64,000 nucleotides of DNA from Tahibacter soli (lineage in GTDB: Bacteria > Pseudomonadota > Gammaproteobacteria > Xanthomonadales > Rhodanobacteraceae), in the NCBI RefSeq assembly GCF_025717065.2, contig NZ_JAOVZO020000001.1, forward strand, positions 124,001 through 188,000, read 5' to 3'. The position numbers were made by a program, and so were the translations under genes. Shown here piece by piece: positions 54,627 through 62,173 of this stretch; the stretch's first letter is position 1, and each line of letters begins with the position of its first letter. The notes under the pieces were generated by a model that was not told the DNA's origin, searched no databases, and saw nothing but the letters and a program-made list of their open reading frames with translations.

Positions 54627-55570
54627 TGCCGTGGCGGTACACCCTGGTCGCGGCGGCGTCGCTGCTCGCCGCGTGCGGATCGGCGCCCAGGCGCGATCTC
54701 GACTACGACCGCATGCAGGCGCGGCTCGACGAACTGGCCGCCGATCCGCAGCTGTCGAAGTACGCGACCGCCGAGCGCGCGTTCGCCGAAACGATGCTGC
54801 GCCGTCTCGACGTCGCCGGCGGCAAGGAGCACGAACAGCTCGTGTACCTCGCCGAGCGCCGCGTCGATATCGCCTACATCGCCGCACAGACCGCGCTGGA
54901 AGCCGACGAACTGGCGCGACTGGAACGCGAACAGGCCGCGTTGCTGCTCGACGCGAGCCGCCGCGAAACCGAAGCTGCGCGCGAAGAGCTCGATCGTCAG
55001 AGGCGCCAGGAGCTCGCGCGGCTGGAAGAAGCGCAGCGCGCGGCGCAGGTACAGGTCCCGGTGCCGCCTGCGGTCGGGGCCGGGCTTCCGCCGGAAACCG
55101 CCGCGCCGCCTGTCGAATCCGTCCCGCCGGCGCAGGCGTCGGCGCCCGCCGCGGCGACGCTGGCCGAGCGGCTCGCCGCGATCGCGCCGGAGCTCGGACC
55201 GCGCGGCGCGCAGATGACGCTCGAAGATCTCGCGTTCGAGCCGGGCCGCGCGACGCTGCGCGCCGACGCCGGCGTCGGCATCGATCGCATGCTGGTTTTC
55301 GTCGAGCGCGACGCGCACAAGACCATACGCATCGAAGGCCACACCGACGCGACCGGCAGCGTCGAGGCGAACCGCGACCTGTCGCTGCGCCGCGCCGAAG
55401 CGGTGCGCGACGCGCTCGTCGCGCGCGGCATTCCGACCGAGCGCATCCGCGTCTACGGCCTGGGCGAAGGCGAGCCGCTGGCGCCGAACGAGGACGCCGA
55501 AGGGCGTGCGCTCAACCGTCGCGTCGTCGTCATTCTCGAAGCGGCCGACAAGACGCCCGGTGGCGTTTAA
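54626..55570 (+). CDS. OmpA-family lipoprotein
   Basis: The 314-residue lipoprotein has a signal peptide with lipobox LLAAC (Cys17). Residues 20-150 form a charged helical coiled coil (DELARLEREQAALLLDASRRETEAAREELDRQ broken by short gaps) and a Pro/Ala linker follows. The C-terminal OmpA domain (about 195-310) binds peptidoglycan: LAFEPGRATLRADAGVGIDRM, IRIEGHTDATGSVEANRDLSLRRAEAV and NRRVVVILE. It tethers the outer membrane to the wall. The first gene of the pair supplies a partner. Confidence 0.92.
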   Translation: MPWRYTLVAAASLLAACGSAPRRDLDYDRMQARLDELAADPQLSKYATAERAFAETMLRRLDVAGGKEHEQLVYLAERRVDIAYIAAQTALEADELARLEREQAALLLDASRRETEAAREELDRQRRQELARLEEAQRAAQVQVPVPPAVGAGLPPETAAPPVESVPPAQASAPAAATLAERLAAIAPELGPRGAQMTLEDLAFEPGRATLRADAGVGIDRMLVFVERDAHKTIRIEGHTDATGSVEANRDLSLRRAEAVRDALVARGIPTERIRVYGLGEGEPLAPNEDAEGRALNRRVVVILEAADKTPGGV

Positions 55571-55857
55571 TGTTTTGATAACGAAAGAGATTTCATTCGC
55601 GTTTGCGTCGCTCCCGGCAAAGGAGTAGGGTCGGATCGCGGTCGTCGGGCGCATCGTCCCGGCGGACGCGCGACCCATGCAGAAAGCGCATCGACGAGAT
55701 ACGAGGCCCCACTTTCCGCCGCCGCAGCACGGCGGGCGGGGCCGCTTGATGTCGCCAAACCCGCATCCCTTCGAATCCCGGCACGTTTGCTCCGCCTGCG
55801 CCCCTTCGGCGCGGACGGCTTGCGCGTGCGTCTCACGCTGAAAGAGGAGAATGGCCG

Positions 55858-56070
55858 ATGTTCGAGAACCACCAGAAATCCGAGATTGACGCCTTGATGA
55901 AGGCCAATACCGAATTCCGCAGCCTGTACCAGCGGCACCAGGAGCTGGACAGCAAGCTGCGCGACGCCGATCTCGGCGTGCTGCCGATGGACGACACGCA
56001 GTTGCACACGTTGAAGAAAGAAAAGCTCTGGGCGAAAGACCGCCTGCTGCACATGTGGGAACACCGCTGA
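55858..56070 (+). CDS. DUF465 (YdcH) family small protein
   Basis: The 70-residue, highly charged helical protein matches the short YdcH/DUF465 family: FENHQKSEIDALMKANTEFRSLYQRHQELDSKL, then a loop DADLGVLPMDD, then LHTLKKEKLWAKDRLLHMWEHR. It probably makes a helical hairpin. The function is unknown. AGAGGAGAA precedes the ATG. It stands alone in 700 bases between the OmpA gene and cystathionine beta-synthase and is followed by a bulged hairpin. Confidence 0.88.
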   Translation: MFENHQKSEIDALMKANTEFRSLYQRHQELDSKLRDADLGVLPMDDTQLHTLKKEKLWAKDRLLHMWEHR

Positions 56071-56154
56071 CCCGGCACGCGAGTCGCGTCGCCCCGCTTT
56101 CGCGCAACCCGAAGCACTCCGGCCGGCGCCATGCGCCGCAGAACGTCCCCTGAT

Positions 56155-56182
56155 CCTCCGGTCCGCGTCGCGCGGCCGGAGG
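56155..56182 (+). terminator. Bulged 12-bp stem-loop
   Basis: CCTCCGG-T-CCGCG / CGCGG-CCGGAGG around the loop TCG is located 85 bases after the DUF465 stop and 70 before the next ATG. It may end the small transcript. There is no U run. Confidence 0.4.
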
Positions 56183-56251
56183 AGCCTCGGTTATCATCCC
56201 GCCCCTGACTATTGACCGCGCCTTGCTTCGGGTGCGTACGGCGGGAGCCAC

Positions 56252-57622
56252 ATGACCATCCACAACAGCGTGCTCGAACTCATCGGTCGCACTCCGATGA
56301 TCAAGGCGCAGCGGCTCGACACGGGTTGCTGCGAGTTGTTCCTGAAGCTCGAAAGCATGAACCCCGGCGGTTCGATCAAGGACCGCATCGGCCTGTCGAT
56401 GATCGAAGCGGCCGAACGCGAAGGGCGCATCAGGCCCGGCGATACGCTCGTTGAAGGCACCGCCGGCAACACCGGCATCGGCCTTGCGCTGGTCGCGCAG
56501 CAAAAAGGTTACAAGCTGATACTCGTCGTGCCCGACAAGATGAGCCGCGAGAAAATCTTCAATCTCAAGGCGATGGGCGCGGAAGTCGTGCTGACGCGGT
56601 CGGACGTGGCCAAGGGCCATCCGCAGTACTACCAGGACATGGCCGAACGCCTCGCGCAGGAAACGCCGGGCGCGTTCTTCATCAACCAGTTCGGCAATCC
56701 GTCGAACCCGCTCGCGCACTACGCGGGCACGGGGCCGGAAATCCTCGAACAGATGGGCGGTTCGTTCGACGCGATCGTGTTCGGCTGCGGGTCGTCCGGC
56801 ACGATGACGGGCCTGTCGAAGTTCTTCGCCGAAAAGGCGCCGAACGTGGAGCTGATCCTGGCCGACCCGGTCGGCTCGATCCTCACGCAGTACATCAACG
56901 AAGGCACGCTGTCGACGAAGAGCGCGTCGTGGATGGTCGAGGGCATCGGCGAAGATTTCCTGCCGACGATCAGCGATTTTTCGCGCGTGAAGAAGGCCTA
57001 CGCGATCAGCGACAAGGAAAGCTTCCTGACCGGCCGCGAGCTGCTCGAGAAGGAAGGCATCCTGGGCGGCTCGTCGAGCGGTACGCTGCTGGCCGCGGCG
57101 CTGCGCTACTGCCGCGAGCAGACCACGCCCAAGCGCGTCGTCGTGTTCGTCTGCGACACGGGCAACAAGTACCTGTCGAAGATGTACAACGACTACTGGA
57201 TGCTCGACAACGGCTTTCTCGAGCGCGAGCACTTCGGCGACCTGCGCGACCTCATCATGCGTCCGTACGCGGCGCACGACACCGTCGTGATCGGCCCCAA
57301 CGACCCGCTGACGATGGCGTACCAGCGCATGAAGCTGTACGAGATCTCGCAGCTGCCCGTGATGGACGGCGAGAAGATCGTCGGCATCGTCGACGAATCG
57401 GACGTACTGCTGCACGTGCACGCCGACGAGTCGCGCTTCCGCGATCCGGTGTCGACCGCGATGGTCTCCAAGCTCGACGTGCTCGACGTGCGCTCGACCA
57501 TCGAAGCGCTGCTGCCGGTGTTCGATCGCGGCCACATCGCGATCGTCATGGACGGCGACCGGTTCCTCGGCCTCATTACCCGCATCGATCTCCTCAACTA
57601 CCTGCGCCGCCGCGTGCAATAA
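56252..57622 (+). CDS. cbs: Cystathionine beta-synthase
   Basis: This pyridoxal-phosphate enzyme condenses homocysteine and serine to cystathionine, the first step of reverse transsulfuration. The 456-residue protein has Lys43 in NPGGSIKDRIG as the Schiff-base residue, EGTAGNTGIGLALVAQQKGYK as the substrate loop and FGCGSSGTMTGL as the phosphate loop. Two C-terminal CBS domains (from about 338: LIMRPYAAHDTVVI and PVSTAMVSKLDVLDV) resemble the regulated long form. GGGAG precedes the ATG. The dioxygenase gene follows after 13 bases. Confidence 0.94.
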   Translation: MTIHNSVLELIGRTPMIKAQRLDTGCCELFLKLESMNPGGSIKDRIGLSMIEAAEREGRIRPGDTLVEGTAGNTGIGLALVAQQKGYKLILVVPDKMSREKIFNLKAMGAEVVLTRSDVAKGHPQYYQDMAERLAQETPGAFFINQFGNPSNPLAHYAGTGPEILEQMGGSFDAIVFGCGSSGTMTGLSKFFAEKAPNVELILADPVGSILTQYINEGTLSTKSASWMVEGIGEDFLPTISDFSRVKKAYAISDKESFLTGRELLEKEGILGGSSSGTLLAAALRYCREQTTPKRVVVFVCDTGNKYLSKMYNDYWMLDNGFLEREHFGDLRDLIMRPYAAHDTVVIGPNDPLTMAYQRMKLYEISQLPVMDGEKIVGIVDESDVLLHVHADESRFRDPVSTAMVSKLDVLDVRSTIEALLPVFDRGHIAIVMDGDRFLGLITRIDLLNYLRRRVQ

Positions 57623-57635
57623 CGAGAATCGCTCT

Positions 57636-58673
57636 ATGAAATTCCCTGCAGTTTCGCTCGATCCGCCCGTGGATTTGCGAAAAATCCACGTTTTTCGCAC
57701 GGAGAATTTTCCGCAGTCGCCGAATATTCCGTGGCTGGACCGGCCCGACTGGGCCGAGCAGGTCGACGCGCGCGTGGCTGCCGGAACGCTGACCGAAGAG
57801 CAGGCCGGCTGGTGCCGCCAGTGGGCCGAGCAGGGTTACCTCATACTGCCGCGCTTTTTCGACGAAGAACTGCTCGACCGCGCCTGGAGCGACTACGAGG
57901 CGCACATCGCTGCCGGCCAGTTGATGCCGCTCGAGGACTATGCGCTCAGCGTGGAAAGTCCGCTGCCGGGCCGGGTGCTCAATCCCCACTTCAAGGTTCA
58001 GGGGTTCGACGAAATCCTGCGTCACGCGGGCGCCTGCGACATCGTCTCGCTGCTGCTCGGTGCCGAGTCGATGCCGTTCCAGACCATCTCGGGGCACAAG
58101 GGCTCCGAGCAGGGCGCGCACTCCGATTCGATCCACATGACGACGTATCCGCAGGGCTATCTCGTCGCCAACTGGATCGCGTTCGAAGACATCGACCCCG
58201 ATTCCGGACCGCTGCAGTTCTATCCGGGCAGTCACCGCCTGCCTTACTCCTACGCGCGCGAATGCGGCATCTCGCTGGACGAGGGGCGTGTCGGCTACGG
58301 CGCTTATCACGCCAAATACGAGCCGCACGTGCAGTCGGTAATCCGCGACAACGGCCTGGAGCAGCACTTCTTCCACGCGTCCAAGGGCGACGTGCTGTTC
58401 TGGCACGCCAACCTGCTGCACGGTGGTTCGCGCATCCGCAGCGCAGAGCTGTCGCGGCGCGCGCTCGTATGCCACTACTTCGCGGCCGGCTGCCTGTGCT
58501 ATCACGACTACACGGGCACGCCGAGCCATCTGTTGAAGCTGCCATTTCTCGATCGCGAGGACTTCGACGCGGACGCCTATCTGCGCTTTCATCCCGACGT
58601 CGCCGCGGCCGGCGCCGATCCTTACCAGCACTACGTCAATCACGGTTACCGCGAAGGAAGACGAGTTCGATGA
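57636..58673 (+). CDS. Phytanoyl-CoA dioxygenase (PhyH) family protein with polysaccharide-type C-terminal tail
   Basis: The 345-residue Fe(II)/2-oxoglutarate oxygenase has iron ligands His162 and Asp164 in AHSDSIHM, and His262 in LLHGGSRI with Arg266 for 2-oxoglutarate. The strand YFAAGCLCYHDYTG follows. Residues about 308-345 (EDFDADAYLRFHPDVAAAG.DPYQHYVNHGYREGR) are a motif often attached to glycosyltransferases and surface-glycan proteins. It overlaps the next gene by four bases (ATGA) and sits 13 bases after cbs. Its substrate is unknown. It may hydroxylate a sugar, a lipid or a sulfur compound. Confidence 0.87.
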   Translation: MKFPAVSLDPPVDLRKIHVFRTENFPQSPNIPWLDRPDWAEQVDARVAAGTLTEEQAGWCRQWAEQGYLILPRFFDEELLDRAWSDYEAHIAAGQLMPLEDYALSVESPLPGRVLNPHFKVQGFDEILRHAGACDIVSLLLGAESMPFQTISGHKGSEQGAHSDSIHMTTYPQGYLVANWIAFEDIDPDSGPLQFYPGSHRLPYSYARECGISLDEGRVGYGAYHAKYEPHVQSVIRDNGLEQHFFHASKGDVLFWHANLLHGGSRIRSAELSRRALVCHYFAAGCLCYHDYTGTPSHLLKLPFLDREDFDADAYLRFHPDVAAAGADPYQHYVNHGYREGRRVR

Positions 58674-59836
58674 GCGCCGACAAGCAATCAGGCCTGGGCA
58701 CCCGTGCGATCCATGCGGGCCAGTCGCCCGACCCGACCACGGGCGCGGTGATGACGCCGATCTACGCGACGTCCACCTACGCGCAGGCGAGTCCCGGCGT
58801 GCACCAGGGTTTCGAGTATTCGCGCTCGCACAATCCGACGCGCTTCGCCTACGAGCGCTGCGTCGCCGACCTTGAAAGCGGCACGCACGGCTACGCGTTC
58901 GCGTCCGGACTCGCGGCGACGTCGACCGTGCTCGACGTGCTCGACTCGGGCGACCACGTCATCGCGATGGACGACGTCTACGGCGGCACCTATCGCCTGT
59001 TCGAGCGCGTGCGCCGCCGCTCGGCCGGTCTCGATTTCAGCTGGGTCGACCTCAACGACACCGCCGCGCTGGAAGCCGCCGTGCGTCCGAACACGAAGCT
59101 GATCTGGATCGAGACGCCGACCAATCCGCTGTTGAAAATCGTCGACATCGCGCAAATCGTCGAGTTCGCGCGCAAGCGCGGCATCCGCGTCGGCGTCGAC
59201 AATACGTTCGCGACCCCGATGCTGCAGCGGCCGCTCGAACTCGGCGCGAACCTCGTCATGCACTCGGCGACGAAGTACCTCAACGGCCATTCCGACATCG
59301 TCGGCGGCATGATCGTCGTCGGCGACGACGCCGAACTCGCCGAGAAGATGACGTTCCTGCAGAACGCCGTCGGCGGCGTGCAGGGGCCGTTCGACAGTTT
59401 TCTCGCGCTGCGCGGCCTGAAGACGCTGCACCTGCGCATGCGCGCGCACTGCGATTCGGCACTCGATCTCGCGCAGTGGCTGGATTCGCATCCCAAAGTG
59501 GAAAAGGTGATTTATCCGGGCCTTGCTTCGCATCCGCAGCACGCGCTCGCCAAACGCCAGATGGCGGGCTTCGGCGGCATGGTCAGCATCTACGTCAAGG
59601 GCGGCTTCGACGGCGCGCGGCGCATGATGGAGCGTTGCAGGCTGTTCGCGGTCGCCGAGTCGCTCGGCGGCGTCGAAAGCCTCGTCAACCATCCGGCCGT
59701 GATGACGCATGCGTCGGTGCCGGCGGAAAATCGCGCGCGCCTCGGCATCCACGACAACCTCGTGCGGCTGTCGGTCGGCGTCGAGGACGTCGAGGATCTT
59801 CGCGCCGAACTCGACGACGCGCTCGCGGCGGCCTGA
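58670..59836 (+). CDS. Cystathionine gamma-lyase / gamma-synthase (Cys/Met PLP family)
   Basis: This 388-residue pyridoxal-phosphate enzyme begins GLGTRAIHAGQSPDPTTGAVMTPIYATST. The catalytic Lys is in SATKYLNGHSDIVGG. Other family features are FEYSRSHNPTR and SLGGVESLVNHPAVMTH. With the beta-synthase upstream, the simplest role is lysis of cystathionine to cysteine and 2-oxobutyrate. Gamma-synthase activity cannot be excluded. The ATG overlaps the dioxygenase stop, so the three genes form one coupled operon. The permease starts 32 bases later. Confidence 0.93.
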   Translation: MSADKQSGLGTRAIHAGQSPDPTTGAVMTPIYATSTYAQASPGVHQGFEYSRSHNPTRFAYERCVADLESGTHGYAFASGLAATSTVLDVLDSGDHVIAMDDVYGGTYRLFERVRRRSAGLDFSWVDLNDTAALEAAVRPNTKLIWIETPTNPLLKIVDIAQIVEFARKRGIRVGVDNTFATPMLQRPLELGANLVMHSATKYLNGHSDIVGGMIVVGDDAELAEKMTFLQNAVGGVQGPFDSFLALRGLKTLHLRMRAHCDSALDLAQWLDSHPKVEKVIYPGLASHPQHALAKRQMAGFGGMVSIYVKGGFDGARRMMERCRLFAVAESLGGVESLVNHPAVMTHASVPAENRARLGIHDNLVRLSVGVEDVEDLRAELDDALAAA

Positions 59837-59868
59837 ACTGCGATGTCGTTCCCCTGGCGACATCGCGA

Positions 59869-60699
59869 ATGACGAATCCGACGCAGAACCCGGCCGCATT
59901 CCTCGCCGAGCCGTTCTCGGCTTTCGGCCGGCACCGTTCGCTGACGTGGGAACTGGCCAAGCGCGACGTGCTCGGCCGCTACCGCGGCGCGAGCTTCGGT
60001 CTCCTGTGGTCGGTGTTGAGTCCGTTCCTGATGCTGATCGTCTACACGGTCGCGTTCGGTACGATCCTCAAGAGCCGCTGGCCGCAGCAGGTGGAAGGCG
60101 GCGTCGATTTCGCGCTGATTCTCTTCGTCGGACTGATCGTGCACGGCTTCTTCGCCGAATGCCTGTCGCGCGCGCCGAATCTCGTCGTCGGCAATCCGAG
60201 CTACGTGAAGCGTGTGGTGTTTCCGCTCGAAATTCTGCCGTGGCCGATGCTGCTGTCGGCGTATTTCCACGCGCTCGTCAACGCGCTGGTGTTCGTGCTG
60301 CTGCATCTGGTCCGCTTCGGCCCGCCGCCGTGGACCGTCGTGCTGTTTCCGCTCGTACTGCTGCCGCTGGCGCTGCTGTGCGCCGGCGTCGGCTGGCTGT
60401 TCGCGTCGCTTGGCGCGTACCTGCGCGATATCAGCCAGATCACCGGCGTGCTCGCCACGGCGATGCTGTTTCTGTCTTCGGCGATCGTTCCGCTCGACGG
60501 TCTGTCGCCGGCCACAAGGGCCGTGTTCGACGCGAATCCGCTGACGTTCATCATCGAGCAGTCGCGCGCGGTCGCGCTGTGGGGCCAGATGCCCGATTGG
60601 AACGGCCTTGCGCTGTATTCGCTGGTCTGCCTCGCGTTCTGCTACGTCGCTTACGCGTGGTTTCGCGCGACGCGTCCGGGGTTCGCCGATGTCCTCTGA
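59869..60699 (+). CDS. wzm: O-antigen/polysaccharide ABC exporter permease (Wzm-like)
   Basis: This 276-residue inner-membrane protein exports lipid-linked polysaccharide together with its ATPase. It has about six hydrophobic segments: SFGLLWSVLSPFLMLIVYTV, VDFALILFVGLIVHGFF, PWPMLLSAYFHALVNALVFV, LFPLVLLPLALLCAGVGW, and YSLVCLAFCYVAYAW. WELAKRDVLGRYRGA at the N-terminus is typical of ABC-2 O-antigen permeases. The next gene overlaps by 11 bases. No strong ribosome site precedes ATG 59869. Confidence 0.93.
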   Translation: MTNPTQNPAAFLAEPFSAFGRHRSLTWELAKRDVLGRYRGASFGLLWSVLSPFLMLIVYTVAFGTILKSRWPQQVEGGVDFALILFVGLIVHGFFAECLSRAPNLVVGNPSYVKRVVFPLEILPWPMLLSAYFHALVNALVFVLLHLVRFGPPPWTVVLFPLVLLPLALLCAGVGWLFASLGAYLRDISQITGVLATAMLFLSSAIVPLDGLSPATRAVFDANPLTFIIEQSRAVALWGQMPDWNGLALYSLVCLAFCYVAYAWFRATRPGFADVL

Positions 60700-62047
60700 C
60701 GTCGCGATCCGCATCGAAGGCGTCAGCAAGGCGTTCGCGATCTACGAGCGACCGCACCACCGGCTGATGCAGCAGCTGCTGCCGAACGCGCAGCGCGCCT
60801 GGTATCGCGAATTCCACGCGCTGCGCGATATCAGCTTCGAGGTCGGCCGCGGCGAAACCGTGGGCATCGTCGGCCGCAACGGTTCGGGCAAGTCGACGCT
60901 GCTGCAGATCATCTGCGGCACGCTGTCGCCGTCGGCCGGGTCGGCCGACGTGCGCGGCCGCATCGCCGCGCTGCTCGAACTCGGCGCCGGATTCAATCCC
61001 GATTTCACCGGCCGCGAAAACGTCTACCTCAACGGCACGGTGCTCGGCCTGTCGCGCGCGCAGATCGAACGACGCTTCGACGACATCGCGGCATTCGCCG
61101 ATATCGGCGACTTCATCGAACAGCCGGTCAAGAGCTATTCGAGCGGCATGTACGTGCGCCTGGCGTTCGCCGTCGCGATCAACGTATCGCCGGAGATCCT
61201 CGTCGTCGACGAGGCGCTGTCGGTCGGCGACGAGGCGTTTCAGCGCAAGTGCTTTTCGCGCATCCAGCGCATGCGCGACGACGGCGTCACCGTATTGTTC
61301 GTGTCGCATTCGGCCGGCCACGTGATCGAGCTGTGCGACCGCGCGCTCCTGCTCGACCGCGGCGAGATGCTGCTCGCCGGCGCGCCGCGTCACGTGATTG
61401 CGCGTTATCACAAGCTGGCGTTCGCGCCGGCCGATCTCGTGGACGCCGTGCGCGAACAGATTCGCAGCGACGCCGACGGCATCGCGCCGGAATCCGCGTC
61501 CGATCCCGCGCACGGCGCCGCGGTCGACGACAGCGAATTCGACCCCGACATGAAGCCGATGAGCACGGTCTCGTATCCGTCACGCGGCGCGCGCATCGTC
61601 GATGCGCACGTGCAGACGCTGTCGGGCCGCCGCGTCAACGTCCTGCGCGCCGGGGCGACCTACGTCTACACCTATCGGGTCGCGTTCGAGACTAACGCGT
61701 ATCGAGCACGTTGCGGCATGCTGATCAAAACCGTCAGCGGCCTGGAGCTTGCCGGCGCCGTCAGCGCGACCTGGGAAAACGCGGTCGAGCGCGTCGAGGC
61801 GGGCGACGAGTTCGAAGCGCGCTTCGAATTTCGTTGTCTGCTGGCGCCCGGCACGTACTTTCTCAATGCCGGCGTACAAGGACAGATCGACGGCGCCGAG
61901 GCCTATCTGGATCGGCAGGTGGACGTCGCGATGTTCCGCGTCATGCCGGAAGCGGGGCGGCTTGCGACGGCCTGGGTCGACCTGGATGTGCGGGCGTCGG
62001 TGGACGGCACCGATGCTGCGCGTCGGAGCGGACCGCCGCCGGGCTGA
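60689..62047 (+). CDS. wzt: O-antigen/polysaccharide ABC exporter ATPase (Wzt-like) with glycan-binding domain
   Basis: The 452-residue protein has an ABC domain (about 1-245) with Walker A GRNGSGKST, signature KSYSSGMYVRLAFAVA and Walker B ILVVDEAL. A linker and a Wzt-C beta-sandwich domain (about 300-430: VDAHVQTLSGRRVNVLRAGATY, FEARFEFRCLLAPGTYFLNAGVQG) follow. The C-terminal domain recognises the capped end of the polysaccharide, which couples chain termination to export. The ATG lies inside the permease gene, so the subunits are made together. The C-terminal tail (DLDVRASVDGTDAARRSG) is disordered. Confidence 0.95.
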   Translation: MSSDVAIRIEGVSKAFAIYERPHHRLMQQLLPNAQRAWYREFHALRDISFEVGRGETVGIVGRNGSGKSTLLQIICGTLSPSAGSADVRGRIAALLELGAGFNPDFTGRENVYLNGTVLGLSRAQIERRFDDIAAFADIGDFIEQPVKSYSSGMYVRLAFAVAINVSPEILVVDEALSVGDEAFQRKCFSRIQRMRDDGVTVLFVSHSAGHVIELCDRALLLDRGEMLLAGAPRHVIARYHKLAFAPADLVDAVREQIRSDADGIAPESASDPAHGAAVDDSEFDPDMKPMSTVSYPSRGARIVDAHVQTLSGRRVNVLRAGATYVYTYRVAFETNAYRARCGMLIKTVSGLELAGAVSATWENAVERVEAGDEFEARFEFRCLLAPGTYFLNAGVQGQIDGAEAYLDRQVDVAMFRVMPEAGRLATAWVDLDVRASVDGTDAARRSGPPPG

Positions 62048-62173
62048 CGGCGATTGCGGTAATGAATCCGGTTCGGGGGAACCGATGGTGTCGATCCGGC
62101 GCGCAGCAATGCGCGACGGTTCGAAATGGACAGTGCATGCCGGACGGGATGGCCGGATCGAAGGGGAAGCGCG

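Noticed and set aside
57731-58669. N-terminal extension of the cystathionine enzyme that would fuse it to an upstream frame
   Set aside because: The extension is antisense-like sequence in another frame of the PhyH gene. The ATGA overlap at 58670 gives a normal start and family length.
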